From contig JAVHLK010000007.1 in assembly GCA_031082285.1 (NCBI GenBank), positions 32,480-96,479 of the forward strand: 64,000 nt of DNA, read 5' to 3'. Positions 17,366-26,430 of the stretch are shown here, piece by piece. This DNA is from Desulfomonilaceae bacterium (GTDB taxonomy: Bacteria; Desulfobacterota; Desulfomonilia; Desulfomonilales; Desulfomonilaceae). The notes beneath the pieces were generated by a model. That model had not been told where the DNA came from. It saw only the letters and a program-made list of their open reading frames with translations, and did not search any database. Within the stretch, counting starts at the first letter, position 1, and each line of letters opens with the position of its first letter. Position numbers and translations under genes: made by a program.

Positions 17366-18373
17366 GTGAAAAAGAAACGTAAAGAGCGAATCGATCGTGG
17401 CATCAAGGCGAGGTCTGACGACATCTTTGCTGTGACCTCATGGCGTGAAATGCTGTACGTCGCCCTTCCTCCGGCTATTCCCGTAGTCGGTCTGCTGGTC
17501 CTGCCGTTCATTCTGCCCACCTATTGGCAGAAGGTCCTTATCGCAACCGCGATCTTTGCGCTCCTTGCCATGAGTTGGGACTTTCTGGTATCGGCGGGCA
17601 TGGTTTCCCTGGGCCAGGCGCTGTTCTTCGGAGTGGGGGCCTACACGTCCGGAGTCCTCGACCACTATGCCGGCCTGCCCATATGGTTGACCATTCCCCT
17701 GAGTACGGTGATCGGCGGCGCGCTGTGCACGGTCTTCTTGTTGCCCGTACTGCGATTGAGAGGCGTGTACTTTGCCATGGTCACCCTTGTCTTGCCCCTG
17801 ATGCTCGAACGCATTATTGAAGCTACGGCCATCTTTGGGGGGACCGAGGGATTGACGGGCCTCAAGCCTTTTCCCAACCAGTGGATTGAAATGTATCTCG
17901 TCGGCGGGATGGTTCTGGTCGTGCTCTTCGGATTTCGCAGGCTCATGACAACGGACTACGGTCTCGTGTTCAAAGCCCTCCGGGACAACGACCGGGCGGT
18001 GATGAGCGCGGGACTGAACATCTACTGGTACAAGGCTCAGGCCCTGTTCATCGCAGGCAGTCTCGGCGCGTTTTGCGGAGCCGCCATGACCCACGTGTAC
18101 CTCTTCGTGGGCATGCCGGCATTTGCCTTGGACTATTCAATCCTCCCCCTCGCGTCCGCGGTCGTGGGCGGGATGGGGACTTTTGCCGGTTCGCTCCTGG
18201 GAGCATTTATTCTCGTCCCATTGTCCGAGGCCCTCAGGGGTATCGGCGGACTGCGCATCGTTCTTTATGCGGTAGCCCTGGTGGTGTTCGTCGTCGCCCT
18301 CCCGGAGGGGATATTCCACTATGTGAAACGAAAGTACTTACAGTTCGAGAGATGGGTGCACGTCGACGAGTAA
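17366..18373 (+). CDS. livM: ABC permease, LivM family
   Basis: 335 residues with a polar N-terminal extension and multiple membrane segments. LivM landmarks are FLVSAGMVSLGQALFFGVGAYTSG, LRLRGVYFAMVTLVLPLMLERI and the C-terminal ALPEGIFHYVKRKYL. GTG start at 17366 after GGAAGAG. With LivH it forms the inner-membrane channel of the first transporter. Confidence 0.9.
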   Translation: MKKKRKERIDRGIKARSDDIFAVTSWREMLYVALPPAIPVVGLLVLPFILPTYWQKVLIATAIFALLAMSWDFLVSAGMVSLGQALFFGVGAYTSGVLDHYAGLPIWLTIPLSTVIGGALCTVFLLPVLRLRGVYFAMVTLVLPLMLERIIEATAIFGGTEGLTGLKPFPNQWIEMYLVGGMVLVVLFGFRRLMTTDYGLVFKALRDNDRAVMSAGLNIYWYKAQALFIAGSLGAFCGAAMTHVYLFVGMPAFALDYSILPLASAVVGGMGTFAGSLLGAFILVPLSEALRGIGGLRIVLYAVALVVFVVALPEGIFHYVKRKYLQFERWVHVDE

Positions 18374-18458
18374 TGCGGTACAATGCGCGTCAATTGACGG
18401 TGAACGGCGACGGTGCTCCCCCTGTGAACGCGGACCGCGGACCGGATGTCATCAACAT

Positions 18459-19253
18459 ATGAGAAAGGCCTCGCAGATGGGTGCCAACGGACAAGGAAGA
18501 GACAGGGAACCGCTCCTGCGGGTGGAGAATCTGAGTAAGCGATTTGGCGGTGTCCAGGCGGTGGTCGGCGTCAATTTCGATCTGTACAAGGGCGAGCTTC
18601 TTGGACTCATCGGGCCCAACGGATCGGGAAAGACCACGCTGGTAAACTTGATTACGGGCTTTGTTAAGCCCGATCGCGGCTCCGTGGTCTATCGCGGCAA
18701 GCCCATCACCGGTTGGATGCCCAATCGCATAGCCCGATCGGGAATCGCGCGCACGTTCCAGATGGCTCGACCCTTCGGTGAATTGCCCGCATACAAGAAT
18801 CTGATCATACCGCTCTTCTCTCCCCGTGTGAGGGAATTGCAGGGCGGCAAGTACGGCGATCGGGACGCGGTTGCAATCGACCTCCTTGAAGAAGTCGGCT
18901 TCGAGCGTGATTCTTCGGTCACATACAAGGCCGCGGGCAGTTTGCCGCACGGATATCTGAAGCGACTGGAACTTGCCAAGTGCCTGGCCTTGCGTGCGGA
19001 TCTGATCATTCTCGACGAACTGTTCTCGGGCTTGAGCATAGCCGAATTAGCGAGTATTCTGCCGATTATCGAGAAACTGATTGCCGGCGGCAAGACGATC
19101 CTCATGATCGAGCATCGCCTACGAGAACTCTTTCGCATTGCAGACCGCGCGATTGTCCTGAATTTCGGACAGGTGATCGCGGACGGTAAGCCGGCGGAAG
19201 TGATGCAAAAGGACGAGGTGAGGCACGCATACCTCGGCACCGAGGACGACTGA
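18459..19253 (+). CDS. livG: ABC ATPase, LivG family
   Basis: 264 residues. Walker A is GPNGSGKTT, Walker B is LIILDELFSG, and the switch His follows in MIEHRLRELF. The signature region reads LPHGYLKRLELAK rather than the more usual LPYGQQRRLEIAR of LivG proteins. The C-terminal YLG is typical of LivG. Pairs with the LivF-like ATPase downstream. Confidence 0.88.
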   Translation: MRKASQMGANGQGRDREPLLRVENLSKRFGGVQAVVGVNFDLYKGELLGLIGPNGSGKTTLVNLITGFVKPDRGSVVYRGKPITGWMPNRIARSGIARTFQMARPFGELPAYKNLIIPLFSPRVRELQGGKYGDRDAVAIDLLEEVGFERDSSVTYKAAGSLPHGYLKRLELAKCLALRADLIILDELFSGLSIAELASILPIIEKLIAGGKTILMIEHRLRELFRIADRAIVLNFGQVIADGKPAEVMQKDEVRHAYLGTEDD

Positions 19254-19282
19254 CGGGGAGGAGGCCCTGAGCGGGAAATACC

Positions 19283-20029
19283 ATGCTGGACATAAAAAAC
19301 TTGATGGTCTTCTATGAGAACGCTCTGGCGTTGAACGATTTCAGCATGAGCGTTGAAGCGGGCGGGATAGTCGCGGTCATCGGTTCCAACAGTGCAGGCA
19401 AGACCACGTTGATGAATACGGTCTCAGGCCTCATTATCGACACCCAGATCAAGGAACGGCGAAAGGGCGGCGAGAGAATCACTCTTTACGGCACCATTAT
19501 TTTCAACGGCGAGGACGTCACGACCATGGAGCCCAGCGAAAGAGTGAAACGAGGCATGGTCTTGTGCCGTGAGCGTCATCCCATCTTTCCCGAATCCGAC
19601 CTTCTCGAGAACCTGAGGATCGCGGGCTACCTGCGCCGGCACGCCCAAGTCAAGACAAGCATAAACCACGTGTTCGAGCTCTTCCCCACGCTTGAACGGC
19701 TCAAGACCCGAAAGGCGGGGTTCCTGAGCGGAGGCGAGCAACAGATGCTGAGCATCGGAATGGCGCTGGTAGTCAAACCCGATCTGTTGCTCCTGGATGA
19801 ACCGCTCCTTGGGCTGAGCCCTTTGATGCAGAAGACTCTGGTCGATGCCATCCGCACGATTAGAGAGGAATCGGGTCTGACCATTATCCTGACCGAACAG
19901 TTCGCGCGGCCCATACTTCCCATGATCGATCATGGGTACATCATTGAAAACGGAATGCTGACCATGGACGGAAGCGGAGCCGAACTCATGGACAATGAGG
20001 AAGTGAAGTCGGCGTATTTCGGAGTCTGA
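19283..20029 (+). CDS. livF: ABC ATPase, LivF family
   Basis: 248 residues with Walker A GSNSAGKTT, signature LSGGEQQMLS, Walker B LLLLDEPLLGLSP and the C-terminal SAYFGV typical of LivF. There is a short insertion after the P-loop helix (IDTQIKERRKGGERITLYG), absent from most LivF proteins. The stop codon overlaps a possible ATG of the ligase gene, so translation is probably coupled. Confidence 0.88.
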   Translation: MLDIKNLMVFYENALALNDFSMSVEAGGIVAVIGSNSAGKTTLMNTVSGLIIDTQIKERRKGGERITLYGTIIFNGEDVTTMEPSERVKRGMVLCRERHPIFPESDLLENLRIAGYLRRHAQVKTSINHVFELFPTLERLKTRKAGFLSGGEQQMLSIGMALVVKPDLLLLDEPLLGLSPLMQKTLVDAIRTIREESGLTIILTEQFARPILPMIDHGYIIENGMLTMDGSGAELMDNEEVKSAYFGV

Positions 20030-20046
20030 TGAGGAGGATTGAAAGA

Positions 20047-21684
20047 ATGGCCGCGTGGGAACAACCGAACATATTCAAAGCGTTTGCCGACACTGCGTCC
20101 CGATCTCCGAGCAAGACCGCGACGGCATTTCTGGGCACCGTCTACTCCTATACGGTGCTCAAGAATCTGGCGGAAGGTTTCGCAGCCGCGCTCGCAGCCA
20201 AAGGCATCGGTAAGGGGGATCGCATCATCCTCTACATTCCCAACTCCATCCAATTCGTTGTGTCATGGCTCGGCATACAACGTCTCGGGGGGGTGGTCGT
20301 ACCCATCACTCCCATCTACACTCCGGTCGATTTGGAGTACATCGCTTCGGACACGGAAGCCAAGGCGATTGTCTGTTCGGACCGGAACTATGGATACGTC
20401 AAACAGGTGGCGCCTCATACCGGGCTACGGAAGGCCGTCGTGACCAACATTGCCGATCTGCTTCCCTGGTGGAAGCGCGCATTCGGCCGGATTGCCGACA
20501 AGGTGCCGAGCGGAAAAGTTGAACGAGCGAAGAGCGTTTCGTTCCTGCGAGACATGATCTCGTCGTCCAATCCGCCGGCTCCGGACCCGCAGACGGGCCC
20601 GGAGGACGTCGCGGAAATTCTCTACACGGGAGGAACCACCAAGCATCCAAAGGGAGTGCCGATCACACACGGTCTGTTTCTCGTGTCTGCGTTCGAGCAG
20701 CTGGGAGTACGAGACCCCCTCTTTCCCAAGGACCGGGACGTCATCGTCGGGGGTGCTCCCCTGTTTCACATCTTGGGGCAAACCTGCAGTCTCTCCACCG
20801 TAGTGGTGGGCGGAGGCACGCTGCTGTTGCAGCCGCGGGTGAATCTGGACGCCATGTTGGACTCGATCCATAGGCTCCGGGCCACCTCGCTGATCGGCGT
20901 TCCCGCTCTCTACCGGATGATCCTCGAACACGACCGGGTGGACCAATACGACGTCTCTTCACTCAAGTACTGCTTCAGCGCGGGGGACGTCTTACCGGTG
21001 GAAGTGGCCAATCGCTGGACCAGGCGCTTCAAGCTGAATGTGTATCAGGGCTATGGAGCCACCGAAACGTGCGGTGGAGTGGCCATGAGCCCGACGGACC
21101 GACCCAATCCCCCTCTCAGCATGGGAATGAAGACCCCCAGCAAGGAGATCTTGATCGTCACGCCGGATACGGTGAAACCGACTGCACCGGGAGATCCCGG
21201 TGAACTGCTGGTTTCGTCGGACAGGATGGTCCGGTCTTATCTCAATAAGCCCGACGAGACGGAGAAGGCCTTTGTGGAGATCGACGGTAGGTTGTGGTAC
21301 CGAACCTCCGACATCGTGCGGCAGGACGAAGACGGGTTTCTCTTCTTCGTCGATCGCACGGTGGACACCATCAAACACAAGGGGTACCGGATTTCGGCAT
21401 CGGAAATTGAGGCGGTCCTCCAAGAGCACCCGGCCGTCATCGAATCTTGTGTGGTGGGAATTCCCGACAAAAAGGTCGGCGAGCGAATCAAGGCCTTTGT
21501 CGTATTGAAGAAAGACGTGAAGGGAATCACGGGCTACGAACTCATCCGCTGGTGCCGGGACAAGCTTGTCGCGTACAAGATCCCCCAATATATTGAATTT
21601 CGGGACATGCTGCCCAAGTCTAAGGTGGGAAAACTCCTGAGAAGAGAAATACGTTCGGAAGAGAAAAAGCGCTTGGAGACCTAG
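20047..21684 (+). CDS. AMP-forming acyl-CoA ligase (long-chain/aromatic acid type)
   Basis: About 545 residues of the ANL superfamily. Motifs: ILYTGGTTKHPKG (phosphate loop), YGATETCGG, YRTSDIVRQDEDGF (hinge region) and the catalytic Lys in PKSKVGKLLRR at the C-terminus. ATG 20047 has GAGGAGG nine bases upstream; ATG 20029 overlaps the livF stop. As the last gene of a LIV-type transport operon it probably activates the imported acid to its CoA thioester. Substrate is not readable from sequence. Confidence 0.88.
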   Translation: MAAWEQPNIFKAFADTASRSPSKTATAFLGTVYSYTVLKNLAEGFAAALAAKGIGKGDRIILYIPNSIQFVVSWLGIQRLGGVVVPITPIYTPVDLEYIASDTEAKAIVCSDRNYGYVKQVAPHTGLRKAVVTNIADLLPWWKRAFGRIADKVPSGKVERAKSVSFLRDMISSSNPPAPDPQTGPEDVAEILYTGGTTKHPKGVPITHGLFLVSAFEQLGVRDPLFPKDRDVIVGGAPLFHILGQTCSLSTVVVGGGTLLLQPRVNLDAMLDSIHRLRATSLIGVPALYRMILEHDRVDQYDVSSLKYCFSAGDVLPVEVANRWTRRFKLNVYQGYGATETCGGVAMSPTDRPNPPLSMGMKTPSKEILIVTPDTVKPTAPGDPGELLVSSDRMVRSYLNKPDETEKAFVEIDGRLWYRTSDIVRQDEDGFLFFVDRTVDTIKHKGYRISASEIEAVLQEHPAVIESCVVGIPDKKVGERIKAFVVLKKDVKGITGYELIRWCRDKLVAYKIPQYIEFRDMLPKSKVGKLLRREIRSEEKKRLET

Positions 21685-21756
21685 TACTCGATTTCTCGGG
21701 TGCGGTCGCCTTATTCCCCGCTTCCGGCCTTTGTCTGAAAGTCTGCTTCCTTCTCG

Positions 21757-21777
21757 TTCCCAGGCTCTGCCTGGGAA
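21757..21777. repeat. REP-like palindrome
   Basis: Perfect inverted repeat TTCCCAGGC / GCCTGGGAA with a TCT loop, inside a CTCGTTCCCAGGCTCTGCC context of the kind scattered through many proteobacterial and cyanobacterial genomes. It lies between the convergent ligase and glycosyltransferase genes. Confidence 0.6.
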
Positions 21778-21953
21778 TGCCTATACGCGGGGCTCTGCCC
21801 GGCCTGCGGCCCGGAGTTCGCGTGGACTTTCATGGTCAGTCGTGAATCGATCATCGCGGTTCGCCGCAAGGACAGCCGGATGTTCACCGACGCGCGGCCC
21901 TCGGATCAAGCAACCGGGAAGTAGGTCCGTACGGTCTTTGAGAGATGTAATAG

Positions 21954-23234
21954 TCAGTGTACCTCTTCCACGGCCGACGGCACGGGAGGTCCGTACACCT
22001 GAGAAGCCGGCGGGTCGAGACGCTTGGGCTTGTAACGGCTCGCATCGTACGTGGTCCCCCTCCACTGCAGGGCGTCATTGCAGAGTATCTTCTTCACAAT
22101 TACCGCAAAGACCCAGATGATCATAAGATTTCCAATTGCGAGAAGTACTGAATACTTCGTGGAAACCCCCAATTGCCCGAAGTAGAAGTAGGGAACCACG
22201 ATCATGCACGCGCCGCACATGACGGGTAATGCGAACCAGGAGTCGGGCCACAATTCTCTGGCCTCGGGGATGTAGAGACAAAGAGCCAGAGCGAGGACGG
22301 GTACGCTCATAAGCAGGTGCACGAGCAGGTATCGCAGCACGGTAGCCATTTCGTAGTTCATGGAAGCACTGAGTATTCTGGTCCAGCCGTTCACGATCTC
22401 CTTGAAATTGGTGTACATTCTTGTCCGGAGGACCTTGCGGCCGTTGGCAAAAACGAGCCCGAGGCCCGATGCCTTGACCCTCTTCCCGATCCCGATGTCC
22501 TCAACAGCCAAATCCTTCACGTCGTGGTGTCCGCCGATCTTTTCGTACGCATGGCGACTGATCATATAGAACATGCCGTTGGCCGAGGCCGTGTCGCACG
22601 TCGGGTCGTTTATCTTGCCCAAAGGAAAGAGAATACAGGACATCGCGGCAAACGTGGGTTGCAGGGCCTTCTCCCAGAACGTCTTGAGCACAAACTTGGG
22701 GCTCAAGGTAATCATACTTACTCCGCGAGCCGACGCCGCGTGATAACAGTGAGTGAGGGTACTCTCGTGAAGGGAGCTGTCGGCGTCGAGGAATGCCAAC
22801 CATTCCCCCGAAGCGACCTTGACTCCTGCATCCAGGGCCCGACACTTGCCGGTCCAGCCTTCAGGGAGGTCATAAACGGAAACCACCCGTGCTTCCCGGT
22901 AACCCTCGCATACGGATTCAGCCACGCACAGGGTACGGTCTTCGGATCGATCGTCGATGCAAATCAACTCGAACCGAGGGTAGTCCTGATTCAGAACAGA
23001 CTTCAGGCACTCCCCAATACTCGCTTCCTCATTGTGCGCAGGCACAATGACGGAAATCAACGGTGGGGCATCCGGCAATTCGACATCGTTTCCGGGATCG
23101 ATGCGCGGATCTCTCCGGTACGTCTGAACCAGCTCCCAACCCCGCATGAGCCAGAAGCGTATGACAAACAACAACAGGAAGCCGCCCGCCAACAGTGGTA
23201 TGTGATCCAAGACGTCGTCCCCATTAGAGTCCAA
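21954..23234 (-). CDS. Membrane glycosyltransferase family 2
   Basis: 426 residues: an N-terminal membrane segment, a GT2 catalytic domain and three to four C-terminal membrane segments. The donor site is seen in ISVIVPAHNEEASIGECLKSVLNQDYP and LICIDDRSED, the metal-binding DxD in AFLDADSS, and an acceptor-side VEDIGIGKRVKASG block. The arrangement resembles CrtQ/HpnI-like transferases that act on lipid-linked acceptors at the inner membrane. The only usable start is TTG 23234 with no clear ribosome site, so the N-terminus is uncertain. Confidence 0.85.
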   Translation of the reverse strand: MDSNGDDVLDHIPLLAGGFLLLFVIRFWLMRGWELVQTYRRDPRIDPGNDVELPDAPPLISVIVPAHNEEASIGECLKSVLNQDYPRFELICIDDRSEDRTLCVAESVCEGYREARVVSVYDLPEGWTGKCRALDAGVKVASGEWLAFLDADSSLHESTLTHCYHAASARGVSMITLSPKFVLKTFWEKALQPTFAAMSCILFPLGKINDPTCDTASANGMFYMISRHAYEKIGGHHDVKDLAVEDIGIGKRVKASGLGLVFANGRKVLRTRMYTNFKEIVNGWTRILSASMNYEMATVLRYLLVHLLMSVPVLALALCLYIPEARELWPDSWFALPVMCGACMIVVPYFYFGQLGVSTKYSVLLAIGNLMIIWVFAVIVKKILCNDALQWRGTTYDASRYKPKRLDPPASQVYGPPVPSAVEEVH

Positions 23235-23260
23235 TGAGATTGGTGATGAATAACTCTCTT

Positions 23261-23289
23261 ATAATATCAAGAATTGTGTCCCTATGCAA
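23261..23289 (-). promoter_or_regulatory. Sigma70-like promoter for the glycosyltransferase gene
   Basis: Minus strand TTGCAT (23284-23289), 17-base spacer, TATTAT (23261-23266). The start point would fall about 20 bases before TTG 23234, so the leader is short. Confidence 0.6.
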
Positions 23290-23291
23290 AA

Positions 23292-23315
23292 AATTGTGTC
23301 GGCGGGCCGACAATT
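23292..23315. repeat. Imperfect inverted repeat in intergenic gap
   Basis: AATTGTGTCGGC and GCCGACAATT form a ten-bp stem with a two-base bulge, just upstream of the glycosyltransferase promoter. The rest of the 399-base gap 23235-23633 shows nothing recognisable. Confidence 0.45.
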
Positions 23316-23633
23316 GCGCTCAGCATTTTGCTGGACAACAACGGCAGCTCAATGGAATCTCTTCGGGTCGACATCTTCAGGCGGGTCCGTTGCGGCGACG
23401 CGGCGGGACCGATGGATTTTTCCGAACAAAATGAATTCCCGGCACGTCGGCACATAGTCACGAGATCGAGCGCGCACAGCTACCCTGAAGCCACGTAAAG
23501 GCGGTTAAGTCCCCCCGTACAGGTTTTCGCAGTTTCGCTGCCTTAGTCTCGATCTTTTGAGCGGGTGGGCCGCCGGTCATGTCGAGCGAAGTCCCACGAT
23601 TAAAGTGCTTCGTGATTCACGAACTTCACCGAT

Positions 23634-25334
23634 TTAAAACTCCCCGCTGAGAACCAATTCCATGCCCCATATGGGGTCGATGGACCGATCGGGATTGATG
23701 CCCCAATCCGCGGGATTGGTACTTCCCAAGACTCCCGGCGGGTCGGCCCAACCGGCAACCCCCTTGTCCACGCACGCGAACTTGTACCAGGCGCCGGGCT
23801 GCCAATAGGCGAAGGTCGCATTCACGATAAACCCTTCCAAGAGCTGCCAGACGAACCCCGCGTTGACCTCCCACCCGAGATCCGAATCGGGTATGGACGG
23901 CGCTCCGTTCGGCCCGAATCCAAATTCCACTCCGCCGCCGTACTCGCCCGCGGTGAACGGCTCGTCCGAGGGTACGTCGGGCCGTATAGCCCCCCACCCG
24001 AATCCGCTTTGGGACACTCGATCCGCGCGGAAGAACGTGGCAAAGAGGTTCAGGTTTGCCGCTACGGAATAGTCGATCCGCACCCCGTAGATGGACGCGT
24101 CCTCCGCGTACCCGTTGCCGGTGGTGCTGTTCATGAAGTGACCGAGGCCGTAGCCGTACACCTGGAGATAACTGTACGGTCTGAACAGGCCGGTATTGGA
24201 GAAACTGTCCGAATCCAGAATCCCGTTCCGGTCGATCTGCCTGCCGTTCCTTCGATCCCCGCCGGAAAACCACGCGTAAAGCAACGAGGTTCTCATTGGA
24301 CCGGACAGAGCGGCTATCTCGGTCATCCAGCGCCAATGCTCGACGTAGGTGTCCCGGACATTTACCGCGGGACCGCCGCCGGCGTCTTTCCTTCGGTTTC
24401 TGTTCGTCTGCTGCAGCCACGTCACTTCCGCGTTGAAAAAGAGGGGACCCGGATAATACTTGATGTACGCGCCCCCGTAGGTCTCGTGCCGGTCACGGTA
24501 CCCATATTCGGTCTGACGGTTCGCAGGAGTGTCGACAATGCCTTCGCCCCCGCGATGCCGATTATTGGCCACGAAAATCACACCCGTGTCCAACGCGGCG
24601 CAACGATACGTGATGTTGGGCGCGGTCGCATCCCAGAGACGCGTATTGTTCTTGTCGAAATCCGGATTGTAGTAGTCGCCGGAAGAGCCCCTCCTGGACG
24701 GATAGAAGGCCAGGCCGAATCGAAGCGGCCCGAACGGCGCGGTGATCGAGAAGGACTCCGAAGTGCGTGATTCGTCCCCGTTCCAACTCAGACCGGTTCC
24801 CCAGACGCTTGGCCTCTTGCCCAACGACAAGATTCCCCACGGCAGCTGCGCGCTCAGGTTCAGGTAGTTCCAGTACCCCGGCGACATGGCCTGTTGAATT
24901 CCCGGAAAACGGTCGTTGAGGTATTCCGACGCGACGAGATTGCCCGTGGCCGCGTCCGACGGAGGGTTCCACTCGCCGATGTAGTACTGACCCCGGATTC
25001 GCAAGGCCGGGTTCATCCTCAACTCCATGTCGACCGTCATGTACTGTGTGTTCCACGAACCGTCCGTGCCTGAAACGATGCCGCCCCCCTGCTCACCCAG
25101 CCACGCGTTGAGCGGCGCGAAGGTTCCCGCCGGCGCGAGTGCGATGCCGCTGCCCGCATCAACGTCGTACCGTCCGAAGAAACCGTTTTGACCCAATTGC
25201 CCGATCGCCTCATATTCCCATGAAAAAGCGCCTTCCATGGAGAACTCCCAAGCCGCGGCGACACCGGACCCGAAAACCAACCAAAGCGCGACCAGCATGA
25301 CGAGTGCCGGGGACCGTTTCTTTCTTTCGAACAT
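23634..25334 (-). CDS. Outer-membrane beta-barrel protein (porin-like)
   Basis: 566 residues with a signal peptide (ALVMLVALWLVFGSGVAAA). The body is rich in Gly, Tyr, Trp and Asn, with alternating beta-strand patterns such as LRIRGQYYIGEW, LRFGLAFYPS and FNAEVTWLQQ, and the chain ends in LVLSGEF with a terminal Phe, the usual Bam recognition end. The family name is not certain; it resembles large deltaproteobacterial porins. GGAAGGAG precedes ATG 25334. It is divergent from the DtxR/Feo locus and could share its operator region, so a metal-linked role is possible but unproven. Confidence 0.82.
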   Translation of the reverse strand: MFERKKRSPALVMLVALWLVFGSGVAAAWEFSMEGAFSWEYEAIGQLGQNGFFGRYDVDAGSGIALAPAGTFAPLNAWLGEQGGGIVSGTDGSWNTQYMTVDMELRMNPALRIRGQYYIGEWNPPSDAATGNLVASEYLNDRFPGIQQAMSPGYWNYLNLSAQLPWGILSLGKRPSVWGTGLSWNGDESRTSESFSITAPFGPLRFGLAFYPSRRGSSGDYYNPDFDKNNTRLWDATAPNITYRCAALDTGVIFVANNRHRGGEGIVDTPANRQTEYGYRDRHETYGGAYIKYYPGPLFFNAEVTWLQQTNRNRRKDAGGGPAVNVRDTYVEHWRWMTEIAALSGPMRTSLLYAWFSGGDRRNGRQIDRNGILDSDSFSNTGLFRPYSYLQVYGYGLGHFMNSTTGNGYAEDASIYGVRIDYSVAANLNLFATFFRADRVSQSGFGWGAIRPDVPSDEPFTAGEYGGGVEFGFGPNGAPSIPDSDLGWEVNAGFVWQLLEGFIVNATFAYWQPGAWYKFACVDKGVAGWADPPGVLGSTNPADWGINPDRSIDPIWGMELVLSGEF

Positions 25335-25469
25335 TCTCCTTCCTCCACATTCACGCCTGAGCGGCGGACGGGCCGCTGCGACGGGTCACAGGAGCCGTCG
25401 ACCGCCGGCATTTATAAGATTGATCCAGCTATTAATAGGGATTTTGCCGGATGCTACGTTTGGGTGAGC

Positions 25470-25489
25470 AAGTTTGTCAAGACAAACTT
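25470..25489. promoter_or_regulatory. Perfect inverted repeat, candidate DtxR-family operator
   Basis: AAGTTTGTC and GACAAACTT flank two A bases: 18 of 20 positions are symmetric. It lies about 135 bases upstream of the porin gene and 170 bases upstream of the DtxR-type gene. Size and AT-rich arms fit DtxR/MntR-type boxes, but the assignment rests on position only. Confidence 0.6.
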
Positions 25490-25572
25490 AAACAGTGGTA
25501 GCAAAGTTAGAAGCATCTAACACCCACGAGGACCTCATTGGTGGGCATCTCCGGCGCGCTCAATAAAAAGAC

Positions 25573-25613
25573 TTGACAGACGGCGATAGGCCACTATAAG
25601 GTAGACCGGTCTA
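25573..25613 (+). promoter_or_regulatory. Promoter with palindromic operator, start of the feo locus
   Basis: TTGACA (25573-25578), 16-base spacer, TATAAG (25595-25600), then the perfect palindrome TAGACCGGTCTA at 25602-25613, which would overlap the transcription start. A protein bound there would block initiation. It precedes the DtxR-type gene by about 50 bases. Confidence 0.7.
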
Positions 25614-25660
25614 ACAAAAAGAGAGATATCTACATCAGGGTTTGCGCACTAGGAACCTCA

Positions 25661-26056
25661 ATGCAACACGCGAATGGCTTGACACCCAGCCGGCAATGCT
25701 ACTTGGTCGAAATCCTGCTTCTGGAAGCCCGGCAAGGTCGTGCCCGGCAGAGCGAGATCGCGGCAAGGATCGGAGTGAACAGGCCCAGTGTGACCGCGGC
25801 GTTGCGGTCCTTAGCCGAAGGATCCTTCATCCGGTACGAACCGTACGGCGACGTTGCCCTCACGGACATGGGACGACAGGCAGCCGAGAGGATTATGACT
25901 CGCCGCGGAATTATCCGAGACTATCTTGTGAAATTTCTCGATATAGACGAAGGCGCTGCAGATGAGGCCGCATGTCGCATGCAACACGCATTGCCCGATA
26001 TAGTCTTCGATCGGTTGTCTGCACGGTTGGGGAAACCAGAGAGAGACATCCGGTGA
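25661..26056 (+). CDS. DtxR/MntR-family metal-dependent repressor (short form)
   Basis: 131 residues: a winged helix (QSEIAARIGVNRPSVTAALRSLAEGSFIRYE) followed by the metal-binding dimerisation domain (GIIRDYLVKFLDIDEGAADEAACRMQHAL). The metal helix reads C-x-x-QH, closer to the C-x-x-EH of iron-type DtxR/IdeR than to the E-x-x-EH of MntR. The Asp/Glu pair near the MntR N-terminus is absent. There is no SH3-like third domain. It probably represses the adjacent feo genes when ferrous iron is replete. Confidence 0.85.
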   Translation: MQHANGLTPSRQCYLVEILLLEARQGRARQSEIAARIGVNRPSVTAALRSLAEGSFIRYEPYGDVALTDMGRQAAERIMTRRGIIRDYLVKFLDIDEGAADEAACRMQHALPDIVFDRLSARLGKPERDIR

Positions 26057-26133
26057 GGATTGCATCCGACGGAATGACGTGCGAAGCACGACGAATTCTG
26101 AAATCCACACATACCGCATAACGGAGGAGCAAA

Positions 26134-26430
26134 GTGAACGAAGAAGGACATAGAAATCGAATGGGAAGAACTGGTGAGGCCTTGAGGCTTTCTGATTTCT
26201 TGCAGGGCCAAAAGGGTCGGATCGTGACGGTTCGAGGCGACGGTGAGTCTCGACGCCGAATGTGCGAAATGGGCTTTACCAGGGGTATGGAAGTGCAGGT
26301 GGTGAGAGCCGCTCCGCTCAAGGATCCGGTGGAATACCTTGTCAAGGGCTACCATGTGAGCCTCCGAAGGGAACAGGCTGCTCTCATCCTGATGGATCGG
26401 GCGGATTTGGAGGTACGAAACAGTGAGTAA
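26134..26430 (+). CDS. feoA: FeoA-domain protein 1
   Basis: 98 residues from GTG 26134, after GGAGGAG. The FeoA SH3-like core is present (VTVRGDGESRRRMCEMGFTRGMEVQVVRAAPLKDPVEYLVKGYHVSLRREQAALI), with an N-terminal extension of about 20 residues. FeoA is a small cytoplasmic partner of FeoB in ferrous iron uptake. The end overlaps the feoB start by eight bases. Confidence 0.92.
   Translation: MNEEGHRNRMGRTGEALRLSDFLQGQKGRIVTVRGDGESRRRMCEMGFTRGMEVQVVRAAPLKDPVEYLVKGYHVSLRREQAALILMDRADLEVRNSE

Noticed and set aside
22317..23237. 306-residue plus-strand frame opposite the glycosyltransferase
   Set aside because: Antisense shadow; the minus strand has the full GT2 motif set.
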